DNA of 64,000 bases. It comes from Macquaria australasica. Lineage: Eukaryota; Chordata; Actinopteri; Centrarchiformes; Percichthyidae. The stretch spans positions 427,501 through 491,500 of the forward strand of contig SEMN01000041.1 of the NCBI GenBank assembly GCA_005408345.1. The letters are read 5' to 3'. The notes under the pieces are model-generated. The model was not told the DNA's origin. It saw only the letters and a program-made list of their open reading frames with translations, and did not search any database. Positions within the stretch are counted from its first letter, which is position 1. Each line of letters opens with the position of its first letter. The translations under genes and the position numbers were made by a program. This document shows, piece after piece, positions 26,671 to 38,640 of this stretch.

Positions 26671-27022
26671 TTATCCCCACCGACTCCCGGGCTCCTTCCC
26701 CGTGACCTGCTGATGCTGCAGGATGCCGTAGGGCCCGTAGAAGTACCCGGAGGAGGAGGGGCCCAGGCCTCCGAGCTGGCGGATGGACTTGCACATGGGG
26801 CAGGGGTAGTCGGACAGGCCTTCGATATCTTCGAAGGCCAGGTTGACGATCTGGTCGCAGCAGGGGTCGCAGTAGAGGTGTCCGCAGGAGAGGCGCTTCA
26901 GGCGGGTCTCGTAGGAGATGCAGCACTGGCAGTGCGGCAGGTCGGGTCCCAGCGACAGGGAGCCGGTCAGGGAGCTGCTCTCCAGGCTGCCGGCCTGGCT
27001 GGAGCCCTGCTTGGTGGGAGAC
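26671..27022 (-). CDS. RING gene exon 2 (RING domain)
   Basis: Carries the whole RING domain and the C-terminal tail. The acceptor is CTCCTTCTCAG on the minus strand. GC-rich codon use contrasts with the AT-rich repeats on either side. The open plus-strand frame over the same bases is a shadow. Confidence 0.85.
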
Positions 27023-29761
27023 CTGAGAAGGAGCAGAACAGTCAGGATGTGAAGGCAGAAGTCAGAGAAAAGATCCACACGCTGCAGAGCTGAAACGATT
27101 AGTCGACTAAATGAATGGTCGATAGACAAAACAATCTACTTTGATAATCGATTAGTTGTTTTAATTGTTATTTTTCAAGCAAATATACCAAATATCGGCT
27201 GGTTTCAGCTTCTCAAATATGAGCATTTTCTTCTTTTTTCTGTTTTATATCAGTGGAAATGAAATCTCTGAGTTTTGGACTCTTGGTCCAACAAAACTAG
27301 ATATTGTGATGGGCCTTTTTAAAAACTTTTTTGACATGTTAGACTAAATGATAAATCGATTAATCGAATACATATTCGGCTAATTAATCAATGATGAAAA
27401 TGCTTGTTAGTTTCAACCCTAACTCACTGCACTGATAGCTCCCAATGAATTCAGTTTAATAGAGCAACGTTTCGATCTCACACAGATGTTTATTGTTTTG
27501 AACTGTAAAATGTCTCGCTCATTAAAAAGGAAGAGTTTGACATTTTGGGAAACAGACTTATTTGCTTTCTTGCCCAGAGCACCTGGATCAATACAACTCT
27601 CGTACCTGTCCGTTAAATATGGAGCCAGGAGACGGCTAGTTTAGCTTAGCATGAAGACTCAAAGCAGGGGGAAACAGCTAGCCTAGCCTAGTCTATAGTA
27701 AGGTGAAGGTAAAAGAAAATGTAATTCATAAGCTTTAGAGGAACAGGGACTGTAGGTGTTTTTTTGTTTTTGTTCTTTTAACCTATGGAGAGATTCTGCA
27801 ACTGTTTCTTCCTGTTTCCAGCTAACCGGCTGCTGGCTGTAGCTTCATATTTAGCACACAGATATGACAGTTGGTATCAATCTTCTCCTAAAACTCAGCA
27901 AGAAAGCGAATAAGCGTATTTCCCAAAATGTCGAACTCTTCCTTTAAAAAAAAAAAAAAACTCATTAAACTTACCAAAAATTCTTCATGTAAAGAAATGA
28001 CCGTATAATTGTCTGGTTTTACAAACTGTCAGATAACACTGTGATTATTGGCCGGGCTTCAATGGTAATGTGGGTGCTGACAATCCAGGAATACCCCTGA
28101 ATTGTCTTTTTTATGACTTTTGTGGTCCCCAATATTCTGTTTTATGGTAAGAATGCAACCAACAATTACTTTCTTTATAAAATCATAATCATCATAATGA
28201 CCCAGAGCCACAGGTAATGTCTTTAAATTACTTCTTTTGTCCGGAAAAACTGTCAAAAACCAAAAAATATTAAATTTATGATTAAATAAAACGGGAAAAA
28301 TAAGGACATCACTCACTTTTAAGAAGCTGGAACAAACAAATGTTTGGCATTTTTACAGGACACAAAAATTAGTTGATTAATTTTGTTAATACGTTAATCA
28401 TTTCAGCACTATTTCATAGTATCACTTTCTTCCATGATGCTCTTCTTTAAAGCAGATTTGCTTCAAGTCTACAACAAACAAGCCAAAGTGGGCCTGCAAC
28501 GATTCATCTGCCAATTATGTTCTTGATTAATCAATCCATCGTTTGGTCTATAAAGTGCCAGAAAATAGTGACAAATGCCCCATCGAAGTCCAAGTCTTCA
28601 GACAAAAACCCAAATATATTTAATTTACAAAAATATGAAACTAAAAAAATGCAGCAAACCCTCACACAAGAGACGCTGGTACGCAGAGAAGGTTTGACAT
28701 CTTTGTTTGAAAAATGACTTAATCGATTAATCAACAGAAGCCAATTATTTTTCTGTTGATAAACTGACCCTCCAAACCAAACCCTCTTGAAAATATGATA
28801 CAGCAGCTGCACTTGAACGAGCTGGGATCAGGCTTTTCCTGTGCACACTAACGACAGATCTGGTGCACAGATTTGTTCCAGTGAATAAATAACTGGTAAA
28901 ACAAGACCTGTTAGGGTGGAGTTGGGTGATTGCTCAATGATTTCAACCGTGGAGGTGTGTCTGCAGACATTTACCTGCCTTTAAGACCGAGACTGTATGT
29001 TCTGTGGCAGACTTGGACTCAGTCACAGTCTGTTGCTTGGGTGTTGGGAACTCTGCCGTCCTCATTAATAGGTGTAGTGGATACCTGAAATACTGGGAGC
29101 TGAACCTCATGTTGTCTGTATCATAATTAGATGCTGCCCGAGGCTTCTTCTGAGCCATTTTAATGTGCAAGAAAATCCTTTATGTTAATATTCCTGGACT
29201 GGATTCCCATTGGACTTCACAGGACCTCAGCTTCACTGTTTTTCCAAATTGTGTAACACAAACTGGCCTTCAGTGAGGCAAAGCTGGACAAAATGAGTGC
29301 AAATAATGACTCAGAAAAACCTGTTGTCATAACAACTGTGAAGTGAAGGACGATACTTCCCCTTAGTATTTAAAAGAAAATCTATTTCTGCCTGATTTAT
29401 CGCAGCCTGGACTGACATTTAACTGTCCTCGGCGAGAAAACAAAACACTTATTGAGCCTTTTGCAGAAAGAATTACACAATTAAGGATTATAGAGTGCTG
29501 AATGTTAAAATAGACAAGCAAATATGAGAGAGAAATAAACAGGTGGATTCACAGGAGACTGGAAAACAGGTTAAAGTTTCCTATAAATGCGTTACCAAAG
29601 ACGCACATTGGAAGCAACAGGAATATTCTAGGAATATCGGGAATTGTAGGTTACATCCGATGAAATACAGGCTGATCAGTCACCACCACTCACCTTGACG
29701 ACGATGAATCTTTAAAGCAGTCGAAGCTGAGAGCCGCTAGGATCCTCCACAGCAGATCCAT
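26671..29761 (-). CDS. small C3HC4 RING-finger protein, two exons, 139 aa
   Basis: Join of 29761-29694 and 27022-26671 on the minus strand. Exon 1 encodes MDLLWRILAALSFDCF plus a Ser run and ends two bases into an Arg codon before GTGAGT. Exon 2 follows acceptor ttctcag in the matching phase and ends at TAA. The spliced length is 420 nt. Residues 54-100 form a complete RING: C54-x2-C57, C69-x-H71, C74-x2-C77 and C97-x2-C100. RING domains of this type bind two zinc ions and usually recruit an E2 enzyme for ubiquitin transfer. The Ser/Gly-rich linker (24-52) and Gly/Tyr-rich tail (107-124) have no domain I recognise. The N-terminal 16 residues are hydrophobic and amphipathic, and could be a membrane or protein contact. 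I cannot assign an ortholog. E3 activity is inference. Confidence 0.8.
27087..27422. mobile_element. MITE of the ATTAATCGATTAAT family, full-length copy
   Basis: The outer ends are agctgaaacgattagtcga and ttgttagtttcaaccct, roughly inverted. The interior has 'ggtttcagcttctcaaatatgagc' and two clusters of cgattaat motifs. It lies immediately upstream of RING exon 2, inside the intron. Confidence 0.75.
27526..27945. mobile_element. 420-bp MITE, complete copy (AAAGGAAGAGTT family)
   Basis: It starts AAAGGAAGAGTTTGACATTT and ends with the inverted AAATGTCGAACTCTTCCTTT. The interior has 'gccaggagacggctagtttagcttagc' on one side and 'ccggctgctggctgtagcttcat' on the other, both recognisable from a very abundant perch-like fish repeat. 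It lies in the RING gene intron. Confidence 0.85.
28150..28405. mobile_element. MITE of the ATTAATCGATTAAT family, degenerate
   Basis: Contains aagaagctggaacaaacaaa and attagttgattaattttg, shared with the copy at 27087 in inverted orientation. Confidence 0.55.
28491..28757. mobile_element. MITE of the ATTAATCGATTAAT family
   Basis: Starts cctgcaacgattcatctgcc and holds tggtctataaagtgccagaa and cttaatcgattaatcaac, standard parts of the family. Confidence 0.7.
29694..29761 (-). CDS. RING gene exon 1
   Basis: 22 codons plus two bases, starting ATGGATCTGCTGTGG. The context around the ATG is GGCATGG (G at +4). The donor on the minus strand is AAG followed by GTGAGT. Confidence 0.75.
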
Positions 29762-29848
29762 GCCGGTTCCTCTCATGGTAAGATCCAGATTTCACCGACC
29801 TGGTCTCTGGCGAGCGTCATATTTTAGAAAGCACGACAACACTGAGTC

Positions 29849-29879
<31 letters not shown>

Positions 29880-30200
29880 TTAAATTCAGGACAAAACAAC
29901 TCCAAAAAAATCCTGCACCAGCCCCCCCCTCCCACGCCACGTTTTTTTTTTTTTAAATATGCGAATGAAAAGGACGTGCCATCATCTTCATCATCATCAT
30001 CATCCGCAGCAGCAGCAGCAGCAGCAGGCATGTGAAGGGAGGTAAACAAAGCGCTACTTTCATTTCGAGCCTGCGTTTGTGCGTGCTGGAGTCGCTTTCT
30101 AAGGTTTCTCCCGTCGTGTCTCCTCCTCCTCCTCCTCCTCTTCCTCCACAGCAGCAGCAGCACAAAGTGGACGCAGAGAGGCGCAGCTGAGGTTTGTTTG
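29762..30200 (-). promoter_or_regulatory. RING gene leader/promoter region with trinucleotide runs
   Basis: This is the sequence upstream of the RING gene ATG. It contains (CTGT)n at 29850-29880, (CAT)n then (CAG)n runs at about 29981-30028, and (CCT)n with (CAG)n at about 30120-30163. No TATA box was identified. The transcription start is unknown. Confidence 0.4.
29850..29880. repeat. (CTGT)n microsatellite
   Basis: Seven tetranucleotide units just upstream of the RING gene start codon. Confidence 0.9.
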
Positions 30201-32350
30201 ATTTGCATCAATCAGAGCGAGATAGACAACCAATGAGCTCAAAGTGGAGCAGGAGACTGAAATGGCCTCAAAATACTGATGAGGTTTATAAATAAATAAA
30301 TAAATAAATCTTTTTGTGCGCCAGTAAACTAAAAATAATCATAATAATCTCACCAAGACCTCTGGATTTGGATCCTGTATGTGATTTCCTTTATTAGGCT
30401 CTTTACAGTATATCACAGTTTGTTTATTATGTTTAGTGTGTCACTATAAAATGTTCGTATAAAAACTGCAACCCCATTATTACTTTAATTATACTCTTAC
30501 GTGTCTGTTATTGGGCTAGTCATGTCATGTATTTGCTTTAAAATAAATATATTATAAAAATATATATTTTGTCTGTTATTGGGTTAATTATGTAATGGGT
30601 TTTCATTAAAACATGTATATTCAAAATATACTCATGTAAAAACAAATCACATTTTATTAAAATATGTTATTTAAATTTAATATTTTAAAAATATATTTTG
30701 TAAAAAAAAATATTGTATTAAAATATATACCGTTTAAAAAAATCATATATTTATTTATATATGAAAGAAATATATAATATAATGTTATTTCTCGTCACTC
30801 ACATCAGTAGTAGTACTAGTAGCCCCTTTAATTTAATTTAATTTAATTTCTCAAAATGTTTATTTTATTTTATATATCCTCTTTTACTTAAACATATTCA
30901 TTTTATGGAGGTCTAGTGATACTGCTCTAGTATTCCTATAGGCATTTATTGTTCAGTAGTGACTTCATTTGGACCTTTACGTGCACATCCTCTCATCAGT
31001 CATGTTATTATACCAGCTTGTACCGAAAAAAGGCAAAGTTTTCTTTAGAGTCTGGTGAAAGACAGCAAAGATCCTAAAAGTCCATAAATCAACCAGCTCC
31101 AGTGGTAAAGGCAGTCTCAGCAGGGAATATCACACCCCTCATTCAGACAATAACACCCCCAAAGGGTAAAACCTTTTCACATCTGCAGGAGGAGGATCTG
31201 AATATGAAGATATATAATATGTATATACAGTATTTAAATTAAGGCAGAATGTGTGAGTTCAAAAAGGGGAAGTGAAGACGGATTGAAGGAGAGTTTGTCC
31301 TTGTTCTTCTCATCAGTGAAGGGTTAGACTCCAAAAACTGTAACTGGTTAAAACATGAGGATTGAGGAACATTTTGGTTTTTCAATATGTTTATAAAATA
31401 TGAAAACTGTGGGACTTAGATGGCAGTTTTTAAAGTTTTTGCTAGTCTTTAAATCAGTGCACTTTTATACTGAGAAGTAGCAGTTCTTAAGGTGGAATGA
31501 ATGTTTGGTCAATTACATTTTTTACTGTAAGCATTACCTCAAATAACCACCAGATGGCGACTAAAAACAAACTAACAACTCAAAAGACATTTATCATTTA
31601 TCATGTTCTCCCTTAAAGACAAGAACTATATTTCTACCATTAAAGGAAAAAATACTGTAAACTCATATCTAACTGTGACTGTTATCATAAACACCAACCA
31701 ACACAGTATATCTTACAGTAAGCTCCCATAGGAACAAGAATAATACTGTTTGTCAGAGGTTGTACTGACATTAAATGCCTAATGAGTCATACTGCATCAA
31801 GCTCAGTTATATAGACAGTCTTAACTGAGCTGCTCAACACGTGCACCTGTGCAGTTTAATATAAAGCCTCTGTTTTTCTGCTGAGGTTCATTACAGCATT
31901 TACAGCTTGCAGATAAGAGCTGGTGGAGGCACATCATTAAATTGCGTCCAGGAAATTTGATCCTGTCTGGAAATTAAGCTGTAGTCAAATTGTTAAGGCA
32001 GGTAAAGAAGACACAATAAACTACAATTAGAGTCAACTCCTGCAGATACATGCACAAACTGTGGAGCTGCATTTGGTTTCTGGAGGTCGGCCTGTGTTTT
32101 GGGTCTGTTGAGACGATGATCTGGTGTGTCAGGGCTTCAGCCAGGCCGGCTGCTGCAGGGAAAACGTGTGCAGCTGCGTTCATCGACAACAGGTTCCTCT
32201 GCAGGGCCCAAAATGGAGATGTGTCTTTCTCTTCACATCTTTCTTTAGCTCTCTCTTTCTCTTTCCTGTGGTGTAAAATGTCCCATAATTTCAGTTTATT
32301 GGTGTCAAGGGTAAGTTACACATGCTGAAATCCCATTGTGCTGGTTGGTT

Positions 32351-32987
32351 CTGGAGCCCGATTGATACTGGATTTTTGAGGCTGATACGGACATTGATAT
32401 TTGACAGTTTTTCTTTCGCATTTTTCATAAGGATCCCTTAAATTTGTTTTTTAAACAACTAACCAACATGCAGAACCAGTATCCCTAGAAATTACGTCCT
32501 TATTGGATACTTCCACACCTCATGTATGTCCAGTGCCAACGTTCAGTACCAATGCAAGTATTGTGTATTGTGCCCTTCATGTAGGGATGTGGAAAGTAAT
32601 GAAAAGTGGAGGTCAGGGTGATGGATGAATGCGTAACGTGTTTGACTTTTAATCAGGGGACCAGTGTATGTGTCCCATCACAGACCTGCAAGTAAAGTTT
32701 GCTTTATTAAATGTTTCCTCAACCTTAGCCAAGTGTTTTTGTTGCCCAACGTGAACCACACCTTGACTATAGTTTATTTGCTATAACTGTTATCTTTCCC
32801 TAACGGAAACCATACAAAATCGTAGTCCGGGGATCTGCAGAATCGTCCAATATCAGCATTTTTGTCGTACTGTACTACAATTCCTTGTTACTCATCAGGC
32901 AACATATACGCAGATACCAATATATTTGTGATAAGCTATTATTGGCTGATGATATCAGCCAGGCTTGATTTATCATTTGGGCTCTAG
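32351..32987. mobile_element. 637-bp MITE with GAGCCC-type inverted ends
   Basis: The ends are CTGGAGCCCGATTGATA and TATCATTTGGGCTCTAG, imperfect inverted copies. TTGGTT flanks both sides (32345-32350 and 32988-32993). Near both ends the sequence resembles the degenerate 'gatatcggcc' repeats of fish. The middle (about 32590-32830) looks like a second, nested repeat. Confidence 0.65.
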
Positions 32988-33814
32988 TTGGTTATAAGGC
33001 CATGATTCACGGTGGACAATATACTCAATATTATCCTACAGTGAAACTAAAAGCAAAACCAAACGAAAAACAATAATTATAACACTATACAGTACATACC
33101 TCTATATACTTTCAAATAACATCTTTATGTGCCAAATTACAAATAAATTGTGCACCTAATAGAGCAAGAATGAAAAGAAATCCTTATTAAAAGTTCATTC
33201 TGATAAAGAGATGTTTTCCCCTATCGTACCTGACACCATGAGGGCCACAGTGAGATGCCAACCACAGCTCTTCTGTGTATACATAAAGGATATAAGTGAG
33301 TTTCTCTATAGGTCCTTTTGACAAACAGTAACACTACAATCTGTCACTTCACTGCCTGCTGGAGGGTTAGCCACCCAGGGAGCCAAAATCTGTTGACTTC
33401 TGTCCGCTGACAGCCAGATCCCTCACCTGCCAAGTCAACGACACAGGATGTGACAGGGAGACTGAGTCAGGCATACTGTGTTGTAGCACAATCCCTTGTG
33501 TTTCTACTCAGGTTAGGGGCGAGGCAGTCAAACAGATATTCTGCTGTATGGAGCAAAAATCAATGAGGTCAGATCACAGGTTGGCCCATCCTGTGGTTCG
33601 CTAGTGCTTCGATCACACCGCGGGCAATATGGCACCTACACGTGAAACATGCACGTACATGAACTCACCACAGAGTTCAGAGTGAAGGGGAAGGAGCACT
33701 GAGGAAGGAGTTTTTATTAGTTTGCTCAATTATAACATCAGAGTAAAAACACGTATGTAACAGAGAGACAAAATCAGTGTTTTTGTGTATTCAGGTGCTT
33801 TCTGTAACACGTTC

Positions 33815-33955
33815 AAAACCTTTTGGGGCAAGTCCAAGTCATGTCTCAAGTCGGTCGAGAAATGTCAGAGTCTAGTCCCAATACTTGTCAAAGCAAGTCC
33901 GAGTCAAGTCACAAGTACTTCAGGGTAAGTCTGAGTCAAGTCACAAGTCTTCATG
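33815..33955. repeat. degenerate AAGTC-rich tandem repeat
   Basis: Repeated blocks such as gcaagtccgagtcaagtcac and ggtaagtctgagtcaagtca. Confidence 0.7.
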
Positions 33956-33987
33956 AGCAAACTGTGAATCCACTGCATGTCAGCCTG

Positions 33988-34027
33988 CCTCCCTCTCCCT
34001 CTCCCTCTCCCTCTCCCTCTCCCTCCT
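33988..34027. repeat. (CCCTCT)n hexanucleotide repeat
   Basis: About six units of ccctct in the intergenic region. Confidence 0.85.
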
Positions 34028-34059
34028 CTCCAGCCACATTTATGTTTCCCAGTGTTATT

Positions 34060-34435
34060 CTTTGCTAGTCCACCAGATGCCCTGGGACTTTCCCTCCTTT
34101 CTTCATCACCTGACTACCCCACCCAACCACACACCTGTTCCCAGTTCTCATCAGCCCTGCTTCCCCACCTGTACCTCATTCCCTATCAACATATATCGGT
34201 TCACTTCCTTTGTTCCCTGTCAGATTGTTAAGTTACGTTGCCTTGTGCTATGTGTCTCCCTGTTGGATTTATTTGACTGTTTGGACTGCCATTTTGGTTT
34301 TGACCTCTGCCTGCCTCACCATCCCGTAGGCCTTGTTCCTTTTGTATTATTAAATCACCGAACTACTTCAGCTCTGCCTCAGGTGTCTGCATTTAGCACC
34401 AGCCGTGACACTGCAGGTCTTTCGGGTTTCTGAAT
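34060..34435 (+). repeat. possible retroelement LTR or 3'-end fragment
   Basis: Pyrimidine-rich sequence with ttgttccctgtcagattgtt, tgactgtttggactgccatt and tttgtattattaaatcaccg. These resemble the termini of fish retroelements, with an ATTAAA-like signal. No inverted ends or target duplication was confirmed. Confidence 0.35.
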
Positions 34436-34589
34436 GCTGACCGTTAAAATGACAAAACACTGGAACATTTTCTTACCAAAGCTGTTAATACTGTCTTTAG
34501 AAAGCCAAATCTCAATTCAACTCTTCTGCCCACATTTTATCTTATCTTGCTGTATGTTAGCCATGGCTCTAGGGATGGCTGACTGTTCC

Positions 34590-35010
34590 TCTATAGCGCC
34601 ACCAGCAGGTTAACATCTTTGTCTTTTACTGAAATATCTAAACAGCTATTGCAAGGATTGCCATGATATTTCATACAGACATTCCTGATCCCCGGAGGAT
34701 GAATCCTAAAGACTTGTGATCCATTGACTTTTTATCTAGCACCATCAACAGGTCAAAATTTTAATTTATTATGACCCAATACCTGCAAATCTAATGACGT
34801 TCCCATTAGCCTCAGATGTACAATTTGTGCTAGTTAGCCAAACTAAGATGGTGAGCATGATAAACAGTATATAAATCGATATATATTTATACATGACATT
34901 AATGTCAACATTATACCAGGTTGTGGTGAGTGTGTTAGCATACTGACATTAGCATTTAGCTCAAAGCACCACTGTGCTCACAGAGCTGCTAGCATGGCTG
35001 TGGACTCCCT
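34590..35010. repeat. dispersed repeat of the 'gcgccaccagcaggt ... gttagcatg' family
   Basis: Starts tagcgccaccagcaggttaa and runs through catgatatttcatacagaca to gttagcatactgacattagc and gctgctagcatggctgtgga. This series is recognisable from many perch-like fish genomes. Confidence 0.7.
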
Positions 35011-35778
35011 GCTCTCTCTCTCTCTCTCTCTTATTGATGTCAAATTAAATATCTGGATATGGGACCACATTAGAGTCCACATGAATACAAGGACCAAACA
35101 AATACAAAAATGCACCCAGAAATTTAAATTAATAACTTTAAAGTGCTCAAACCCAGTGAAACCTTTTTAGTATTGAATTTAAAATCAATATAAACCATGG
35201 CCTATGGACTATCACTGCAGGAATGCATATATAGGCCAGTTCATCATAGAGATTTATACATTGTACTTTCTGCAGCTCTTGAAAGAGTCCACATTCCAGT
35301 GAAAACACTAGTAAAACAGTACATGTACCACTGTCTTTTACAGAATATGGTAAAGCAAATTAAACTTTCACCTACCAATAATATGTCACTTTCTCACACT
35401 AACGGTCCCACTGTTTCATCAGTCTTCACAATCAGACGGAAGGAGGGACTGGGGCCTGCAGATAGCAGCCTTTCAGGCCAGCTGATCAATAGATGACCCA
35501 GATGGACAAAAGCAGCTGAAAGCCTAAAGCGGGATGAAAGGCCTCATCTGATCTGCCGGCTCCTGATGACAATCAGACGACAGATGGAGTGTCAGTGGAA
35601 ACCTGACCGAAAGGCTGAAATGCTGAAGGCACAGTGGAGGTGTTACACACACATGTGGCCATGAATGAGGTCATGTGGTGTTGGACCAATCAGAGGTGGT
35701 GATGTTAATTTCCTCAGAGGAAAGAGGGAAGCATTTATATTTATTTCCAGGAGGCATGAATGAGGATTCCTCAGTTAA

Positions 35779-36580
35779 AGCTGGGGTAGGCAGAATCTGT
35801 GCAACCTAGGCAAAACCTTCCGCCTCTCTCTCTGCTGCCTCGTATCACTCCGCTAAGCCCCTCCCACCAAACCCACAACTTCGACCGGCAGCAGCAGGAG
35901 TCGGTTCCCCAGTGAAACTGTATCCCTCGTAGGGCTCGCTCTCCACGGCGTGAGCCTCACCGAGACCGCGGTCCCTCCCGCCATGACTTGTCTTCTCAAT
36001 GACGCCCCTCCAGTGCTTCGCGGTCGCAGAGCAGAGCGCCCCAGGCTTCAGAGGCAGCTGCAACGCCGTCCAGCAGCGGGATGAGAGGCTAGTACACCAC
36101 ACACACACCAATGTCCCCCGTCAAAAGTTATTCCCCACTGTTTGACATCATGCCTCTTTGCCACTCGTCGTTACGAGCGCCATGGCATTGAACGTAATGA
36201 GCCTGAAGCTCCGTGTGGAGCCGGGACGTGTTGTTTTGTACTATTCACCGCTGTAGGCAAAGGAGGTGTTGGAAATTTATTACAAGATTCAGGATTTTCG
36301 GCAGGAATTTATGCCATTAAATCAGGTTTTCACCGCCTGAAGGGACGTGTACACACATCTGCTCTTGTAGCTTAGCCAATACGAACACACAGTCTCTGAA
36401 ATAACCTGTGATTGGCTAAAGTCTCCCGTCACGGGATAGATTTTCTGAAGCCTGAAAACAGAGGCAAGAGGGGGGGCTGAAATGGAGGTCTGCTCTCAGA
36501 CCACTTGAATTACAATATGCTGCACGGTTAATATGGCATTTTTGACCAGTGACGTCAAAAGAAAACTGCCTACCCCAGCT
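35779..36580. mobile_element. 802-bp non-autonomous DNA transposon with TTAA target duplication
   Basis: It begins AGCTGGGGTAGGCAG and ends with the exact inverted copy CTGCCTACCCCAGCT. TTAA flanks both sides (35775-35778 and 36581-36584). A TTAA duplication is typical of piggyBac and Kolobok elements. No transposase frame is present. The interior is much richer in GC and CpG than its surroundings. Confidence 0.85.
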
Positions 36581-38399
36581 TTAATGAGTTAATGAGTTTT
36601 TATTGTTTTTCAATAAGTTCAAATCTCTCATTTATTTGCTTTCACTGTGATTTTTTTCATGGCTTGTTCTTTTTTTTTTAATCTCAGTTTTTTTGTTCGG
36701 TCACAATTTTTAAAACATTCCCAGTTAGTATTTATAGCATTAATTATTAGCATTTTTGTAGTTTACCACACTTGACAGGCACATTTTGGGACAGACCTCC
36801 TGTATACCAGTTGGATTTCCTTCAGATTGATGTAAAAACAGTATCACCATCCAACATTAGACACTTACCTCTGCACCACTTCAGAATTATATTATATCAT
36901 CAATTAAATTGTATACTAAACTCATTCATGGCTACCTGTAGTATATGTGAAATGTTGTCTTTATTATTTCATAAATGGAGCGACGCCTGCGAGCTAGTTC
37001 AGGCAGTCAACTCGAGCTGCATTGCTACACATGTGACATACCTCACTCTCCTCAACCATCTACCGAACACACCCTCACAATTTGGCGATCTATTTAAACC
37101 GCAAAATTTCCCATCTCTTCCTCTGCCTGTCAAGGCCACTGCTGCCCTGCATCAGTATTGCCGCTTGTTCTTTCAGCCCCACCACCACCCCAGCATCCAC
37201 CTGCGGGCTCCGGCTAGGGGGGTTTAAGATATTTGCTCATCACTCCCCAATATCTCACGTAAACACATTGGCTGGGAGTGATGAGGTCGGAGCCTAGACG
37301 CCAAACTCTAACTACGTTCTGTTCTGCTGCATAATAATCATCTCAACGTGAGTTGTCTGACTGAATTACCTTAAAGCTGCTCTAATTAATATTTTTTTTA
37401 AATGATGGATTAAATGACTGTGTAATGTGAAAGGTGCCGGTCGTAGTGATGAAACCAGAGTTATCACCTGACTCTGCAGAGCACTGATCTGCAGCTCCAC
37501 TGAACATTTTAGCATCTTTCAGCTCATTGTTTTGGTTTTTACGTCTGCAACTTTACTGTTTTGATTCAGTCTCACTGCTCTCACGAGCTTCATCTTCATT
37601 TTTTCCTTTTCCTACTGTGACAAGTCAAAATGTCTGCTGTGAAGAAGGCCTGTTATTGGAGTTTTGATCCCTCAACACTGCTTCTCTTCTCCATGCACCT
37701 TGCAAGTTGCTGAAGTTGTACTAGAACTTCACCACTCTACCTATGTTGAACAAAATACAGTCAAGATGGTACAGAATTAAGGATGAAAGGTATTAGATAA
37801 AACAGTTTGGGCCTTTTAAGCCAGTCAGTGTCTTATTTTTACAGTTTTGAATCAAATCCTGGTATATTTTAGGAAATATTTAGACTTTTAAATGATTTTC
37901 CATATTGTAAAGTGTGTGCCTGTTATGAGAAGTATCATTAACTCCAACTCTGACACAAACAAAAAACCTGGTGTACAAACTCCTGTAATGAGTCTCACTG
38001 TTAATTAGACTTTATTGCTCACCTATAGGTTTACATGTTATTTTCATCTCATGGTTTCAGTGTATTACATATTACAACACTGCAGCGATATTTGTGTCCG
38101 ACACTTAGAAAATGAATAGGATATGATTTCAGTTGTTTTCCACCAGGGGCATCCTTGTGATTTTTTTTTCTTTTCTTTTTAACATGGCCAATTATAGGCA
38201 CGAGCCCAAGCACGTGCAGGGAGAGGCTCGTCTTGCACAGTTCATTGCACCAACCATTTGGTGCAGATGGAGCAAATCGCAAGTCTAAGCGAGATACAGT
38301 GAGCGTGAGCGCGGAGCGGAGAGCTCTTTCTCCACCTGGTTGTGTGTGTGAATCCCATATAAAGTGTGACCTTGTAATATTTAGACTCACCGATGACTG

Positions 38400-38640
38400 A
38401 ATCACTCGGGAGAAAAAAAGAAACCGCCTTCACCGTTTTGGGTTTCATGCAAACCAGCAAACCCCCCTCTTCCTCCAGAGAGGAATGGTGTCTGCTGGAG
38501 GAGGGATGGGAGTGGGGGAGGAGGAGGGGGCGGTGTCTCCATCCAAGAGGGATGTTGTGTAGTAAGTAAAGGGGGCGGAGGAGGGAGGAGGGTGCAGCTC
38601 TCTGCTACTACGTCAGCGTACATCACAGGGGCACATAGGA
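38400..38640 (+). promoter_or_regulatory. sv2a: probable sv2a promoter (GC boxes, CRE-like site)
   Basis: A strongly G-rich stretch holds two GC boxes (gggggcgg near 38526 and 38571). TACGTCA at 38609-38615 is a CRE-like half palindrome. It lies directly before a candidate noncoding exon with a good donor and upstream of the sv2a coding exon on the same strand. Assignment to sv2a is inference. Confidence 0.5.

Larger units (their letters stand above)
30201..38399. other. intergenic region between the RING gene and sv2a, no gene recognised
   Basis: The two flanking genes point away from each other across this interval. 30285-30905 is very AT-rich. Listed transposons and repeats fill much of 32.3-36.6 kb. 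36772-37300 contains a CpG-bearing stretch with an open frame of 151 codons that looks like repeat sequence. No splice-bounded coding exon was seen. Confidence 0.5.

Noticed and set aside
26713..27093. 126-codon plus-strand ORF over the RING exon
   Set aside because: It is the antisense shadow of the RING-coding exon. The minus strand has the zinc ligands and splice phase.
28943..29170. 75-codon minus-strand frame (MAQKKPRAASNYDTDNMRFS...) as an extra RING gene exon
   Set aside because: The splice phase of the two-exon model works without it, no clean acceptor precedes it, and its flanks are AT-rich. It remains a weak possibility only.
35845..36375. ORFs inside the CpG-rich segment near 36 kb
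   Set aside because: Both lie wholly inside the TTAA-bounded transposon and show no transposase motif.
36772..37227. 151-codon ORF
   Set aside because: Composition and neighbouring sequence resemble a dispersed repeat, and I see no domain or gene context.
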